Origin: Streptomyces sp. NBC_01669
GTDB lineage: Bacteria > Actinomycetota > Actinomycetes > Streptomycetales > Streptomycetaceae
Direction of reading: 5' to 3'
DNA length: 64,000 bases
NCBI RefSeq assembly: GCF_026339735.1
Contig: NZ_JAPEQG010000001.1
Location: 7,152,501-7,216,500, forward strand
Shown here: positions 15,922 to 24,427 of the stretch, piece by piece
Numbering within the stretch: position 1 is the first letter of the stretch
Layout of the letters: every line of letters begins with the position of its first letter
Program-made: the position numbers and the translations under genes
Notes under the pieces: generated by a model
The model's input: only the letters and a program-made list of their open reading frames with translations
Told to the model about the DNA's origin: nothing
The model's database searches: none

Positions 15922-16895
15922 GCTGTCGCCTCCTTCAGGGGCGGGGAGGTGCGGCCGTCGCCGCGGTCGGTCAGGCGGAGGAAGACCTCGTCGAGCGTCG
16001 GCGGGCGCAGGCTCGCGTCGATCAGCGGTACGCCGGCCGCGTCGAGTTCGCGGACGATACGGGGGAGGGTGAGCGTGGTGTCGGTCGCGACGGCGCCCAC
16101 GGTGCGGCGCTCATGGTCGAGCACCGGTTCGGCGCCGGTGAGCCGGTCGAGGACGGCCGCTGCCGGAACCAGCGCCGATGCGTGGGCGACGACCACCTCT
16201 GCGTACGAACCGATGCGGGCCTTCAGCTCGGCGGGGGAGCCGCGCTGGGCGGCCCGGCCCCGGTCGATCAGCACGATGTCGTCGGCCAGCTGATCGGCCT
16301 CCTCCAGATACTGCGTGGTGAGCAGGACGGTGGTGCCCCGGCCCGCCAGTTCGCGTACCGCCGCCCAGATCTGGTTGCGGCTGTGCGGGTCGAGTCCGGT
16401 GCTCGGCTCGTCGAGGAAGAGGACCTGCGGACGGGTCAGCAGGCCGGCGGCCAGGTCCAGACGGCGCCGCATTCCGCCCGAGTAGGTGCGGGCCGGGCGG
16501 TCGGCCGCCTCGGTCAGCTCGAAGCGTTCGAGGAGTGCGTCGGCGTGGCGGCGCACGGCCTCGCCACGGAAGCCGAGCAGCCGGCCGAAGAGCCGCAGAT
16601 TCTGGCGGCCGGAGAGCTCGTCGTCGACCGAGGCGCTCTGCCCGGTCACCCCGATCGCCGCGCGCACCGCGCCCGCCTCGCGCACCACGTCGTGCCCGGC
16701 GACCCGGGCGCTGCCGCCGTCCGGGGCGGTCAGCGTGGTGAGGATCCGGACGGCGGTGGTCTTGCCCGCGCCGTTCGGTCCCAGGACTCCGCAGACGGCG
16801 CCCTCGGCGACGGCGAGATCGAGCCCGCGCAGTGCATGGACGTCCCCGTAGCGTTTCTCCAGACCTTCACTAAGTACAGCGTACGTAGTTGTCAT
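15918..16895 (-). CDS. ABC transporter ATP-binding protein, DrrA-like
   Basis: The 325-residue ATPase has Walker A GPNGAGKTT, the signature SGGMRRRLDLA, Walker B VLFLDEPSTGLD and a C-terminal DrrA-type extension of about 90 residues. It powers the adjacent permease to export hydrophobic compounds. I use ATG 16893-16895, which lies 7 nt after TACGGT on the minus strand (leaderless layout). A GTG three codons upstream (16904) is the alternative. A TetR operator half overlaps codons 3-7. Together with the permease and TetR it makes a typical self-regulated multidrug efflux module. Confidence 0.9.
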   Translation of the reverse strand: MTTTYAVLSEGLEKRYGDVHALRGLDLAVAEGAVCGVLGPNGAGKTTAVRILTTLTAPDGGSARVAGHDVVREAGAVRAAIGVTGQSASVDDELSGRQNLRLFGRLLGFRGEAVRRHADALLERFELTEAADRPARTYSGGMRRRLDLAAGLLTRPQVLFLDEPSTGLDPHSRNQIWAAVRELAGRGTTVLLTTQYLEEADQLADDIVLIDRGRAAQRGSPAELKARIGSYAEVVVAHASALVPAAAVLDRLTGAEPVLDHERRTVGAVATDTTLTLPRIVRELDAAGVPLIDASLRPPTLDEVFLRLTDRGDGRTSPPLKEATA

Positions 16896-16939
16896 GGTGC
16901 CCACCGTACCTCACTACGTACGGTGTACGTAACTAGGAT
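16874..16939. promoter_or_regulatory. Divergent promoter with two inverted TetR operator copies
   Basis: A 16-bp word ACTACGTACGGTGTAC lies at 16913-16928. Its inverse with one mismatch lies at 16874-16889, inside the first codons of the ABC ATPase gene. TAGGAT at 16934-16939 is a strong -10 for the TetR gene. TACGGT at 16903-16908 (minus) is the -10 for the ABC genes. Both promoters are therefore covered by one regulator. Confidence 0.65.
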
Positions 16940-16959
16940 GGTGAGCGAGGTGATGATCG

Positions 16960-17679
16960 ATGGTGGGGCGACCCGCTGTACCCGAAGTGATCTGGGCACG
17001 CCCCGAGCGTGCGGGCCGTGGCCCGAAGCCCGCATTCAGCCGCGCCGACATCGCGGACGCCGCCGTCCGCATCGCCGATGCGGAGGGCATCGACGCGGTG
17101 TCCATGCGCAAGGTGGCGGCCGAGCTCGGCTGCGGCACGATGTCGCTGTACAACTACGTGCCGCGCAAGGAGGACCTGTACGAGCTCATGGTCGACCGGG
17201 TCAGCGCCGCTTACGAGCTGCCGGAGCACCCTTCGGGGGACTGGCGCGCCGACCTCGTCGCACTCGCCCACCAGACCCGTGCGCTGATGCACCGCCACAC
17301 GTGGGTGCCCCGGCTGATGTCACCCGTCTACGGCTTCTCGCCGAACGCGCTGCGGTTCCTGGAGTACGCGCTGAGCTGCCTGGATGGCCTGGACGCGCGG
17401 TTCGGCGAGAAGATGGAGCTCATCGCCATGGTCAACGGCATGGTCACCACGTATGTGTCCAACGAGATCGCCACGGCGGAGCGGAGCCGGTCACTGCCCT
17501 GGTCCGAGGAACAGGAGCAGGCCGCCCGCACCGGCTATCTGATCAGTCAGATCATGACCGGGAAGTACCCGCGGATGGCGGCCGCGTTCGCCGAGGACTC
17601 CGGGCCGATCGATCTGGACGGGGTGTTCGACCGGGCGCTCGACCGGGTCCTGGACTCGTTCGAACGGTCCGCGTCCTGA
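16960..17679 (+). CDS. TetR family regulator of the efflux pair
   Basis: The 239-residue protein has the TetR class-B style fold: a helix-turn-helix near SMRKVAAELGCGTMSLYNYV (about 48-67) and the TetR_C ligand domain (VPRLMSPVYGFSPNALRFLE). It is the divergent neighbour of the DrrAB-like genes and two operator copies lie between them, so it most likely represses both directions until a drug binds. ATG 16960 follows GAGG 9 nt upstream. An upstream run of about 27 residues precedes the DNA-binding domain and is rich in Pro and Arg. Confidence 0.9.
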   Translation: MVGRPAVPEVIWARPERAGRGPKPAFSRADIADAAVRIADAEGIDAVSMRKVAAELGCGTMSLYNYVPRKEDLYELMVDRVSAAYELPEHPSGDWRADLVALAHQTRALMHRHTWVPRLMSPVYGFSPNALRFLEYALSCLDGLDARFGEKMELIAMVNGMVTTYVSNEIATAERSRSLPWSEEQEQAARTGYLISQIMTGKYPRMAAAFAEDSGPIDLDGVFDRALDRVLDSFERSAS

Positions 17680-17693
17680 CTGCCCGATACGTG

Positions 17694-18911
17694 TCACACC
17701 AGGGCGAACTGCCCTTCCGGGCCCTCCTCGTGGTGGTCGAGCACGGAAGCCGGCCGCCTGGCCGTCGCCGCGACCGGCAGGACACCGGCCGCTCGCAGAT
17801 CACCGGCGGTGAGCCGCGGGCCGTCGGCCGGCTCCTCCTGCCGGGGCCGGAGTTTGGTGAGCAGCGCCAGCACGGTGATCAGTTCCAGCAGTTCCGAGGT
17901 CCACTCCTGGGGCCAGCCCCGGGGCCGTATCGCCTCCAGACCGTCCGCCCCGTCCGCCGCGGCCCGTCGCTCGAACCACAGCTCCAGCATCCGGGCCCCG
18001 CCCACCCGGAACTCCCAGGCTCCCGCCGGCACGGGCGAGATGCGTCCCGTACCCAGCAGGAGCGTCTCGTCGCCGGGGTCGTACTCCAGCGTGCCGGGCG
18101 CGGCCGGTACCGCGGCCCGCACGTAGGGGCGCCGCCCGCCGGGCAGCCGCGGGCGCTCCCCGCCGCGCGCGCCGCGCAGCTGCAGCCGCAACAGTTCCTG
18201 GCCCAGCTCCACCCCGGCCCACCAACGTGCGGTGTCGGCGGGCAGTGGTACGACGGTCCCGGCGGGGGAGTGACGGGCCGCCGTGACGATCCATGCCAGC
18301 ACGGTCTCCGCGGTGACCGTGTCCCCGTGCCGGGCGCGCAGCAGCCCGAGCAGTCCGGGCGCCAGATTGGGTTCCCGTCCGCCGGGCCTTCGGTAGAGCG
18401 GCCGGATCCGGCCGGGGCGGCCCGCCGGCCAGTGGCCGTCGGGCAGCAGCGCCGTCACGGACAGGGCGGGACCGGTGTCCTGCGGTACGTACCCGTGCTC
18501 GACGGCGAAGAGCTGGTGCCCGTCGGCGACCCTCCACAGCTCCGGGCGGGCGGCGTCGATCAGTCGGTGGTCGGGGATCAGCCACTGCTCGTCGAACGGT
18601 CCGTGCAGGATCCGCACCGGCTCGGGGCACGGGCCGGACTCCCGTGCGAACCGGGCGGTGGAGGCGGTCTGGCCGGGCAGCGCCGTGACCGGAGTCTGCG
18701 GGTTACGGGAACGGGTGGGCCGGAAAAGCTGTTCGCGCTCGGCTCCCTCGGTGCTGACCAGACGTCCCCAACGGGCCTTGAGGGAACCGGCGTCCGGGGC
18801 CGTCACCCAGGGGCGCCCGGTGCGCAGGGGCCGTACGGACCATGGCATGAGGTCATCGAGCAGCGGGATGTCGTCGTCCCCGCCGGCTCCGGCGCCCGCC
18901 CGTGCTGCCAC
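17694..18911 (-). CDS. Type ISP restriction-modification-like protein, stand-alone C-terminal region
   Basis: The 405-residue protein matches what streptomycete annotation calls a type ISP restriction/modification enzyme: MPWSVRPLRTGRPWVTAPDA, LHGPFDEQWLIPDHRLIDAA, RPGRIRPLYRRPGGREPNLA and WPQEWTSELLELITVLALL. In single-chain type ISP enzymes the related C-terminal domain recognises target DNA. Here the helicase, nuclease and methyltransferase parts are absent. GTG 18909-18911 follows GGGGAGG. The protein is common in this genus, so the restriction label may be misleading. It may have another conserved role. Neighbours are a GntR regulator and homogentisate dioxygenase on the same strand. Confidence 0.65.
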   Translation of the reverse strand: MAARAGAGAGGDDDIPLLDDLMPWSVRPLRTGRPWVTAPDAGSLKARWGRLVSTEGAEREQLFRPTRSRNPQTPVTALPGQTASTARFARESGPCPEPVRILHGPFDEQWLIPDHRLIDAARPELWRVADGHQLFAVEHGYVPQDTGPALSVTALLPDGHWPAGRPGRIRPLYRRPGGREPNLAPGLLGLLRARHGDTVTAETVLAWIVTAARHSPAGTVVPLPADTARWWAGVELGQELLRLQLRGARGGERPRLPGGRRPYVRAAVPAAPGTLEYDPGDETLLLGTGRISPVPAGAWEFRVGGARMLELWFERRAAADGADGLEAIRPRGWPQEWTSELLELITVLALLTKLRPRQEEPADGPRLTAGDLRAAGVLPVAATARRPASVLDHHEEGPEGQFALV

Positions 18912-18974
18912 CGTGTCGTCCTCCCCGTCGCCACGTCCGCCGCCCCAGGCATCGTAACGGCGCGTCGTGTGCGG

Positions 18975-19769
18975 TCAGTGCGCTTCGACCGTCACCGAGA
19001 ACGAGAACCTGTCCCCGCGGTACCGGATCTGTGCCACATCCACCACCCGGCCGCTCTCGTCGTACGTCACCCCTGTGTAGAAGAGGATCGGGCTGAGCAG
19101 CGGGACCTGGAGGAGCTCGGCGGTGGCCGGGTCGGCGAGCCGCGCCTCGACCGTGTCCGTGATCCGCGCGATCCGGACGCCGACGCGATCGCGCAACACC
19201 TTGGTCATCGGCCAGCGTTCGAGATCGGCGGCATCGAGCCGGGCCGCGACCTCGGGATGCACCGTGTTCTCCGCCCAGTTGGTGGGCTCGCCGGTGTCGC
19301 CGTCGCAGCGCAGCCGCCGGTAGCCGACCACGTCCGTACAGCCCGGGAAGTACTCGGCGAGATCGCCGGGCAGGGCGAGCGGACCATGGCCGAGGACCGT
19401 GGTGCGCTCGCCCGACTGCTGGGCGACGATCGCATCGATCGAGCCGAGCAGCCGGACCGGCGAGGCCCGGCGGGCCCCCGGCTCGATGAAGGTGCCGCGC
19501 CGCCGGTGCCTGCTGATCAGCCCCTCCGTCTCCAGCTCCTTGAGTGCCTGCCGCATCGTGAGGACGCTGACGCCGTAGTGTGCGGCGAGCTGCTCCTCGG
19601 TCGGCAGCCGCAGCGAGGCGTCCCGGGCGCGGCCGAGTATGGACGCGCGCAGGGACTGCGAGACCTGGTACCACAGCGGCAGTTTGCGGTTCAGGACCAG
19701 CGAGTCGGGGGCGAAGGCCGTCACCTGGGGCGTCTGGGGCGTCTGGGGCAGTTGAGGCACCTGGGTCAC
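18975..19769 (-). CDS. GntR/HutC family regulator
   Basis: The 264-residue protein joins a GntR winged helix (LPTEEQLAAHYGVSVLTMRQ, then ALKELETEGLISRHRRRGTF) to a UTRA ligand-binding domain of the HutC type (from about residue 110). GTG 19767-19769 is chosen because CGGAGAG lies 5-6 nt upstream. The first 14 residues repeat Gln-Thr-Pro motifs, encoded by a short direct repeat near 19730-19760. It lies downstream of homogentisate dioxygenase on the same strand with a 64-bp gap. It may be cotranscribed with it and may regulate aromatic amino acid breakdown. HutC-type ligands are usually small metabolites. Confidence 0.85.
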   Translation of the reverse strand: MTQVPQLPQTPQTPQVTAFAPDSLVLNRKLPLWYQVSQSLRASILGRARDASLRLPTEEQLAAHYGVSVLTMRQALKELETEGLISRHRRRGTFIEPGARRASPVRLLGSIDAIVAQQSGERTTVLGHGPLALPGDLAEYFPGCTDVVGYRRLRCDGDTGEPTNWAENTVHPEVAARLDAADLERWPMTKVLRDRVGVRIARITDTVEARLADPATAELLQVPLLSPILFYTGVTYDESGRVVDVAQIRYRGDRFSFSVTVEAH

Positions 19770-19833
19770 CTGGACTCTCCGTACTGCGACACTGCGGACG
19801 CGACGAGCGGGGGCCGGGAAGCGGCGGCTTCGC

Positions 19834-21171
19834 CTATGGCCGGAAGTTGCGTTCGAGACCCTGCCACACGTCGTCGTACCCGCGCTGCAGGTGGTCGGCG
19901 GTCGCTGCCTGTCCGGTCGCCGTGACCGGCCAGCGGGTCTCGAACATGAAGGCAAGACCGTCGTCGATCTTCTGCGGCTTCAGCTCCGCCGCGCTCGCCC
20001 GGTCGAAGGTCTCCCGGTCCGGGCCGTGCGCCGACATCATGTTGTGGAGCGAGCCGCCGCCCGGCACGAAGCCGCCCCTGCCGGCCGTCTTCGCGTCGTA
20101 CGCCCCCTCGATCAGCCCCATGTACTCGCTCATCACGTTGCGGTGGAAGTACGGCGGCCGGAACGTGTCCTCGCCGACCAGCCAGCGCGGCGCGAAGACG
20201 ACGAAATCCACACCGGCGAGACCGGGGGTGTCGGACGGCGAGGTCAGCACCGTGAAGATCGACGGGTCGGGGTGGTCGTAGCTGATGGAGCCGATGACAT
20301 TGAAGCGGTGCAGGTCGTAGACGTACGGGGTGTGGTTGCCGTGCCAGGCGACGACATCGAGCGGCGAGTGGTCGTACGTCGCGGACCAGAGGTTGCCGCA
20401 GAACTTGTTGATCACCTGGAACGGGCGGTCCGCGTCCTCGTACGCGGCGACGGGAGCGAGGAAGTCCCGGGCGTTGGCAAGGCCGTTGGCGCCGATCGGG
20501 CCGAGGTCGGGGAGGGTGAACGGCTGCCCGTAGTTCTCGCAGACATAGCCGCGGGCGGAGTCGTCGAGGAGTTCCACCCGGAAGCGGACACCGCGGGGGA
20601 TCAGTGCGATGTGGCCGGGTTCGGCGCGCAGCAGGCCCAGTTCGGTACGGAGCAGCAGGCCGCCCCGCTCGGGGACGATCAGCAGTTCGCCGTCGGAGTC
20701 GCTGAACACCCGGTCGGTCATGGCCGTGTTGGCGTGGTAGAGGTGCACGGCCATGCCGGTGCGCTGGGTGGCGTCGCCGTTGCCGCCGAGGGTCCACAGC
20801 CCTGCCAGGAAGTCCGTGCCGGGGGCGGGGTCGGGGAGCGGGTCCCAGCGCAGCCGGTTCGGATCGGGGACGGACTCGGTGAAGGGGGCGGTGCGCACCA
20901 CGCCGTTGTCGATCCGGACGAACGGCGGGTGGGCGGCCGAGGGACGGATCCGGTAGAGCCAGGAGCGGCGGTTGTGGGCGCGCGGTTCGGTGAAGGCCGA
21001 GCCACTCAGCTGCTCGGCGTAGAGGCCGAGGGGTGCTCGCTGCGGCGAGTTGCGGCCCTGCGGCAGCGCTCCCGGGACCGCCTCGGAGCTGTGCTCATTG
21101 CCGAAACCGGCGGAGTGCGCAAGCGCTTCCGCCGTCTTCCTCGCCTGCTCGATGCCGCTGGTGCCGCCCAT
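19834..21171 (-). CDS. hmgA: Homogentisate 1,2-dioxygenase
   Basis: The 445-residue enzyme opens the ring of homogentisate to maleylacetoacetate in tyrosine and phenylalanine breakdown, using Fe(II) in the cytoplasm. Recognisable family blocks are AGFGNEHSSEAVPGALP near the N-terminus, GEDTFRPPYFHRNVMSEYMG with metal-binding His and Glu, and FVPGGGSLHNMMSAHGPD with the third metal His region. Length and order match bacterial HmgA. ATG 21169-21171 is preceded by GGGAG. A 24-bp palindrome (21194-21217) covers its promoter. Other genes of the pathway (hpd, fumarylacetoacetase) are not in this window. Confidence 0.95.
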   Translation of the reverse strand: MGGTSGIEQARKTAEALAHSAGFGNEHSSEAVPGALPQGRNSPQRAPLGLYAEQLSGSAFTEPRAHNRRSWLYRIRPSAAHPPFVRIDNGVVRTAPFTESVPDPNRLRWDPLPDPAPGTDFLAGLWTLGGNGDATQRTGMAVHLYHANTAMTDRVFSDSDGELLIVPERGGLLLRTELGLLRAEPGHIALIPRGVRFRVELLDDSARGYVCENYGQPFTLPDLGPIGANGLANARDFLAPVAAYEDADRPFQVINKFCGNLWSATYDHSPLDVVAWHGNHTPYVYDLHRFNVIGSISYDHPDPSIFTVLTSPSDTPGLAGVDFVVFAPRWLVGEDTFRPPYFHRNVMSEYMGLIEGAYDAKTAGRGGFVPGGGSLHNMMSAHGPDRETFDRASAAELKPQKIDDGLAFMFETRWPVTATGQAATADHLQRGYDDVWQGLERNFRP

Positions 21172-21193
21172 GCCGCGCTCCCGGTGCCGAAGA

Positions 21194-21217
21194 ATTCCTA
21201 TGGGACACCGTAGGAAT
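21194..21217. promoter_or_regulatory. 24-bp palindromic operator upstream of hmgA
   Basis: The arms ATTCCTA (21194-21200) and TAGGAAT (21211-21217) are perfect complements, and the inner GG/CC pair at 21202-21203 and 21208-21209 extends the dyad. The minus-strand word TAGGAA overlaps a likely -10 of hmgA. Binding would block that promoter. Confidence 0.6.
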
Positions 21218-21347
21218 CAGATCGGGGCACGTCAACGGGGCAGGGCGGTGGCGCGTCGCGGATCCGGTGCGGGGTCGTGACGGAATTCTTCTGATCCGTC
21301 GCGCAGAAGGGGTTCCAAAAGTTGAACAATGCTCTACTCTCCGGCAC

Positions 21348-23573
21348 ATGTCGTGGACACGAAGACTTCTGGTGGTCCTGGCGGCACTGGCCGCCGCACT
21401 CCTCGCGGCCCCGGCCGCCCAGGCGCACGAGGAACGGCCGGTCACCCTGCCCGACGGGTCCGGCAGTGTCCCGGTCCACCGCGCCGGCGAACCCGATCTG
21501 CTGGTCTGCAAGAGCGACCGCGCCGACTTCGAACGCCGGATATCCGGCTTCCCGGCGAAGCTCCGGGCACGCAACCTCGAACTCTTCGACCGGTGCCTGA
21601 AGTCCGGCTACCGCCATCTGCAACAGGCCGTCGACAAGGTCGGCAGACCCGGCATGAACATCGCGATTCTGCCCGGCCTGTACGAGGAGGAGCCCTCGCT
21701 GCCCAGGCCGACGGGGGAGTGCGCAAGGCTCAAGGCGCCCAACTCGCAGCTCGGCTACCAGATCCTGTCGTACGCGCAGCAGAAGCAATGTCCGCACAAC
21801 CAGAACCTGGTGGCGATCCTCGGCAAGAAGCAGCTCCAGATCGAGGGGACGGGGGCGGAGCGCACCGACGTCGTGATCGACGCCAAGTACCAGAAACTCA
21901 ACGCGATTCGCTCGGACGGCTCCGACGGCATCTACTTCAAGAACTTCACCGCCCAGCGCACGACGTTCAACTCGCTGTACGTGCTGGCCCAGGACGGCTT
22001 CGTCATCGACGACGTCCTCACCCGGTGGAACGACGAGTACGGCTTCCTGACCTTCGCCAGTGACCACGGGCTGTACAAGAACTGCGAGTCGTACGGCAAC
22101 GGCGACTCCGGCATCTACCCCGGCAGCGCGTCGGACATCAATGACGGATACGGCTACGACGTGCCGCGCTACTCGATCGAGATCACCGGCTGCCGCAGCC
22201 ACCACAACATGGTCGGCTACTCCGGCACCGCGGGCGACTCCGTCTACGTCCACGACAACGAGTTCGACCACAACATGGGCGGCGCCTCGATGGACAGCGC
22301 CTTCCCCGGCCACCCCGGACTCCCGCAGAACCACGCACGCTTCGAACGCAACCTGATCCACGACAACAACGCCGACTACTACCCGTACGTCGCCGACGGA
22401 ACCTGCGCCAAACCGCCCGTCGAACGCGGCTACGAGGACGGCGTCGTCTGCCCGCAGATCTCCATGCCGCCGGGCACCGGCATCATCACCGCGGGCGGCA
22501 ACTGGAACATCTACGAGAACAACTGGATCTACGGACAGCGGCGTGCCGCCTTCTTCCTGAGCGCCGTCCCCGCCTTCATCCGCGGCGAGAGCGCCCTCGC
22601 GAAGCAGGCCGACACCTCGCACCACAACCGGTACGCGAACAATCACCTCGGCACGGACAAGGCGGGCCGCTCCCGGCCCAACCGCACCGATGTGTGGTGG
22701 GACGGCCAGGGGGACGGCAACTGCTGGCAGTCGGACACCGGACCGTCCACACCGCGCTCGCTGCCCGCGTGCGGGGCGGCGCGCGGCGCGGTCTCCGTCC
22801 GCACCGACCGGCTGGTGGGTGAACCGGTCAAACTCGCCCAACTGCTGGTCTGTGCCGACTACAACGTCCAGGCGCGTCGGCTGCCGGCCGGCTGCGACTG
22901 GTACGGCGCACGCGGCATCGAGCGCATCGAGGTGCAGATCGCGCTGGGCGTCGCCCTGGTGCTCGCGCTGGTCGGCGGGGTGCTTTGGTGGCGCCGCCTG
23001 CGGCACAGCCGGCTCGCCACGGCGGCCACCCTGCTCGGCGCGATCGGCCTCGGGCTGGATGTGGCCGGTGCGACGACGGGCCTCGCGTCCTCCTATCTGC
23101 CTGCGGTGGCGCTGCTGCTGACCGGGGCGTGGTGGACCGGCATCGGGCTCGTCCTGCGCGGCGGGCGGCCCGGACTGGGCTGGACCACGATGGTGCTGGG
23201 CGTCCTGACCCTGCTCGACGCCTTCGACAAGGCCGTCCTGATGATCCCGTGGATCCCGATCGGCCCCGCCTGGGTACGCGGCCTCCTCGGCGTCATCTGG
23301 GTGGTGTGGGCGGTGGCCGCCTCGGCGCGGCACGGGGAACGGGCGGTACGGAAGAAGGCGGACCCGGAGCCGGACGCGGACACGAACCCCGATGCGGCGG
23401 ACACGCTGGGCGACGACCGTGCGGGGGCCGGTGCCGGTGCCGGTGCCGGTGCGGGCGCGGGTGCGGGAAAGGATTCGGGACACGGCGCGGGTTCCGGACG
23501 CGGTGCGGATTCCGGGCAGGACACGGATTCCGGGTCCCACCGGGGCTCCGGGCGGGACGGGGACCGGTCATGA
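21348..23573 (+). CDS. Secreted right-handed beta-helix protein fused to membrane helices
   Basis: The 741-residue protein has a signal peptide (1 to about 30), then a long extracytoplasmic region (to about 525). That region carries repeating Asn/Gly/Asp-rich turns such as GLYKNCESYGNGDSGIYPGS and ARFERNLIHDNNADYYPYV, the pattern of a right-handed parallel beta-helix. This is followed by four or five membrane helices (about 530-665) and a charged cytoplasmic tail with an (Ala-Gly)n run. Beta-helices often bind or cleave polysaccharides, but no lyase motif is evident. TACTCT lies 7 nt before ATG 21348 (leaderless). It overlaps the next gene by 4 bp and is first of a three-gene operon. The fusion with membrane helices is unusual. 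Confidence 0.8.
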   Translation: MSWTRRLLVVLAALAAALLAAPAAQAHEERPVTLPDGSGSVPVHRAGEPDLLVCKSDRADFERRISGFPAKLRARNLELFDRCLKSGYRHLQQAVDKVGRPGMNIAILPGLYEEEPSLPRPTGECARLKAPNSQLGYQILSYAQQKQCPHNQNLVAILGKKQLQIEGTGAERTDVVIDAKYQKLNAIRSDGSDGIYFKNFTAQRTTFNSLYVLAQDGFVIDDVLTRWNDEYGFLTFASDHGLYKNCESYGNGDSGIYPGSASDINDGYGYDVPRYSIEITGCRSHHNMVGYSGTAGDSVYVHDNEFDHNMGGASMDSAFPGHPGLPQNHARFERNLIHDNNADYYPYVADGTCAKPPVERGYEDGVVCPQISMPPGTGIITAGGNWNIYENNWIYGQRRAAFFLSAVPAFIRGESALAKQADTSHHNRYANNHLGTDKAGRSRPNRTDVWWDGQGDGNCWQSDTGPSTPRSLPACGAARGAVSVRTDRLVGEPVKLAQLLVCADYNVQARRLPAGCDWYGARGIERIEVQIALGVALVLALVGGVLWWRRLRHSRLATAATLLGAIGLGLDVAGATTGLASSYLPAVALLLTGAWWTGIGLVLRGGRPGLGWTTMVLGVLTLLDAFDKAVLMIPWIPIGPAWVRGLLGVIWVVWAVAASARHGERAVRKKADPEPDADTNPDAADTLGDDRAGAGAGAGAGAGAGAGKDSGHGAGSGRGADSGQDTDSGSHRGSGRDGDRS
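23421..23468 (+). repeat. Hexanucleotide repeat coding for (Ala-Gly)n
   Basis: GGTGCC units with small variations repeat about seven times near the end of the beta-helix gene. They encode alternating Ala and Gly in the cytoplasmic tail. Such tracts change length easily by slippage and stay in frame. Confidence 0.7.
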
Positions 23574-24427
23574 GGCGATCTCCCCGCCCGCTGCGACTCA
23601 ACAGGCTCACGTCGCTCACATCGCGCACGGCGTTCCCCCGGCTCGCCGTCGCCCTTCTCACCGCAGGCGCCCTCGTGTGCGGTGCGAGTGCCTGCGGTGG
23701 GCGGCCCACCACCCACCACAGGCCCGGCACCAGTCATGAACAGGCCGGCGGCAACGTCGGCCGGCTCCTCACCGCGGACGACGGATCCGGGCACCGGCTC
23801 CGACAGGTCGAGGCCACGGGCGCCCCCGCGGTGACCGTCGCCGTACGGCCGGACTCCGAGGACGGATGGAACGTCCATCTCTCCGTACGGAACTTCAGAT
23901 TCAGCCCGGACAGTGTCGGCGGCGCGGCGCTCCTCGGACGCGGCCACGCCCGGCTCTTCCTCGACGGCCACCCCCTGGCCCGGCTCTACGGCCCCTGGTA
24001 CCACCTTCCCGACTCCCTCGTCCGCGAGGCGGGCGGCGGCCGCACCCTCACGGCCCGGCTGTACGCCGACGATCACACAGCCTGGGCCGTGCACTCCACA
24101 CCGATCCAGGCCACCACGCCTCTCACCACCACTCCTTCCGCCGGCACCCCCGCCGCGCCCCGCCCCGACCGGACTCTGGAGATCGTCATCTCTCACGGCA
24201 AGGTCAGCCCCGCCCCCGGCCGCACCGAGCTCAGGAAGGGGCAGCGCATCGAGCTGCGTGTCCGCACCGACCGCGCCGACACCCTCCATGTCCACGGCTA
24301 CGACAAGGAGGCGCGCCTGCCCGCCGGACGGACCACCACCCTCACCCTCACCGCCGACCACACCGGGCTCTTCGAGGTCGAGACCCATGAGTCCGATCTG
24401 CTCCTGACCCAGCTCGTCGTACGGTGA
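23570..24427 (+). CDS. Lipoprotein-like protein with C-terminal cupredoxin-type fold
   Basis: The 285-residue protein starts with a basic region and hydrophobic core ending GASACGG, which resembles a lipobox, although Ala rather than Leu stands at -3. The middle domain (about 80-170) has an FSPDSVGGAALLGRGHARLF stretch that resembles periplasmic metal-binding modules. The C-terminal domain (about 200-285) has a DTLHVHGYDKEARLPAGRTT beta-sandwich with His residues of a cupredoxin or EfeO-type. ATG 23570 overlaps the previous stop codon (ATGA). The protein probably sits on the outer face of the membrane and may bind copper or iron, an inference from fold only. Confidence 0.7.
   Translation: MRRSPRPLRLNRLTSLTSRTAFPRLAVALLTAGALVCGASACGGRPTTHHRPGTSHEQAGGNVGRLLTADDGSGHRLRQVEATGAPAVTVAVRPDSEDGWNVHLSVRNFRFSPDSVGGAALLGRGHARLFLDGHPLARLYGPWYHLPDSLVREAGGGRTLTARLYADDHTAWAVHSTPIQATTPLTTTPSAGTPAAPRPDRTLEIVISHGKVSPAPGRTELRKGQRIELRVRTDRADTLHVHGYDKEARLPAGRTTTLTLTADHTGLFEVETHESDLLLTQLVVR

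Noticed and set aside
15909..19925. Very long open frame of 1338 codons on the plus strand
   Set aside because: It covers the ABC pair, TetR, type-ISP-like and GntR genes in another frame or strand. High GC removes stop codons in shadow frames. It shows no domain.
11000..21000. Biosynthetic gene cluster around the efflux pair
   Set aside because: No PKS, NRPS, terpene or RiPP core genes are present. The efflux pair with TetR stands alone.
21198..23540. Minus-strand frame of 780 codons opposite the beta-helix gene
   Set aside because: Shadow of the real gene with signal peptide and membrane helices. The minus frame is rich in Val-Asp-Arg with no fold.
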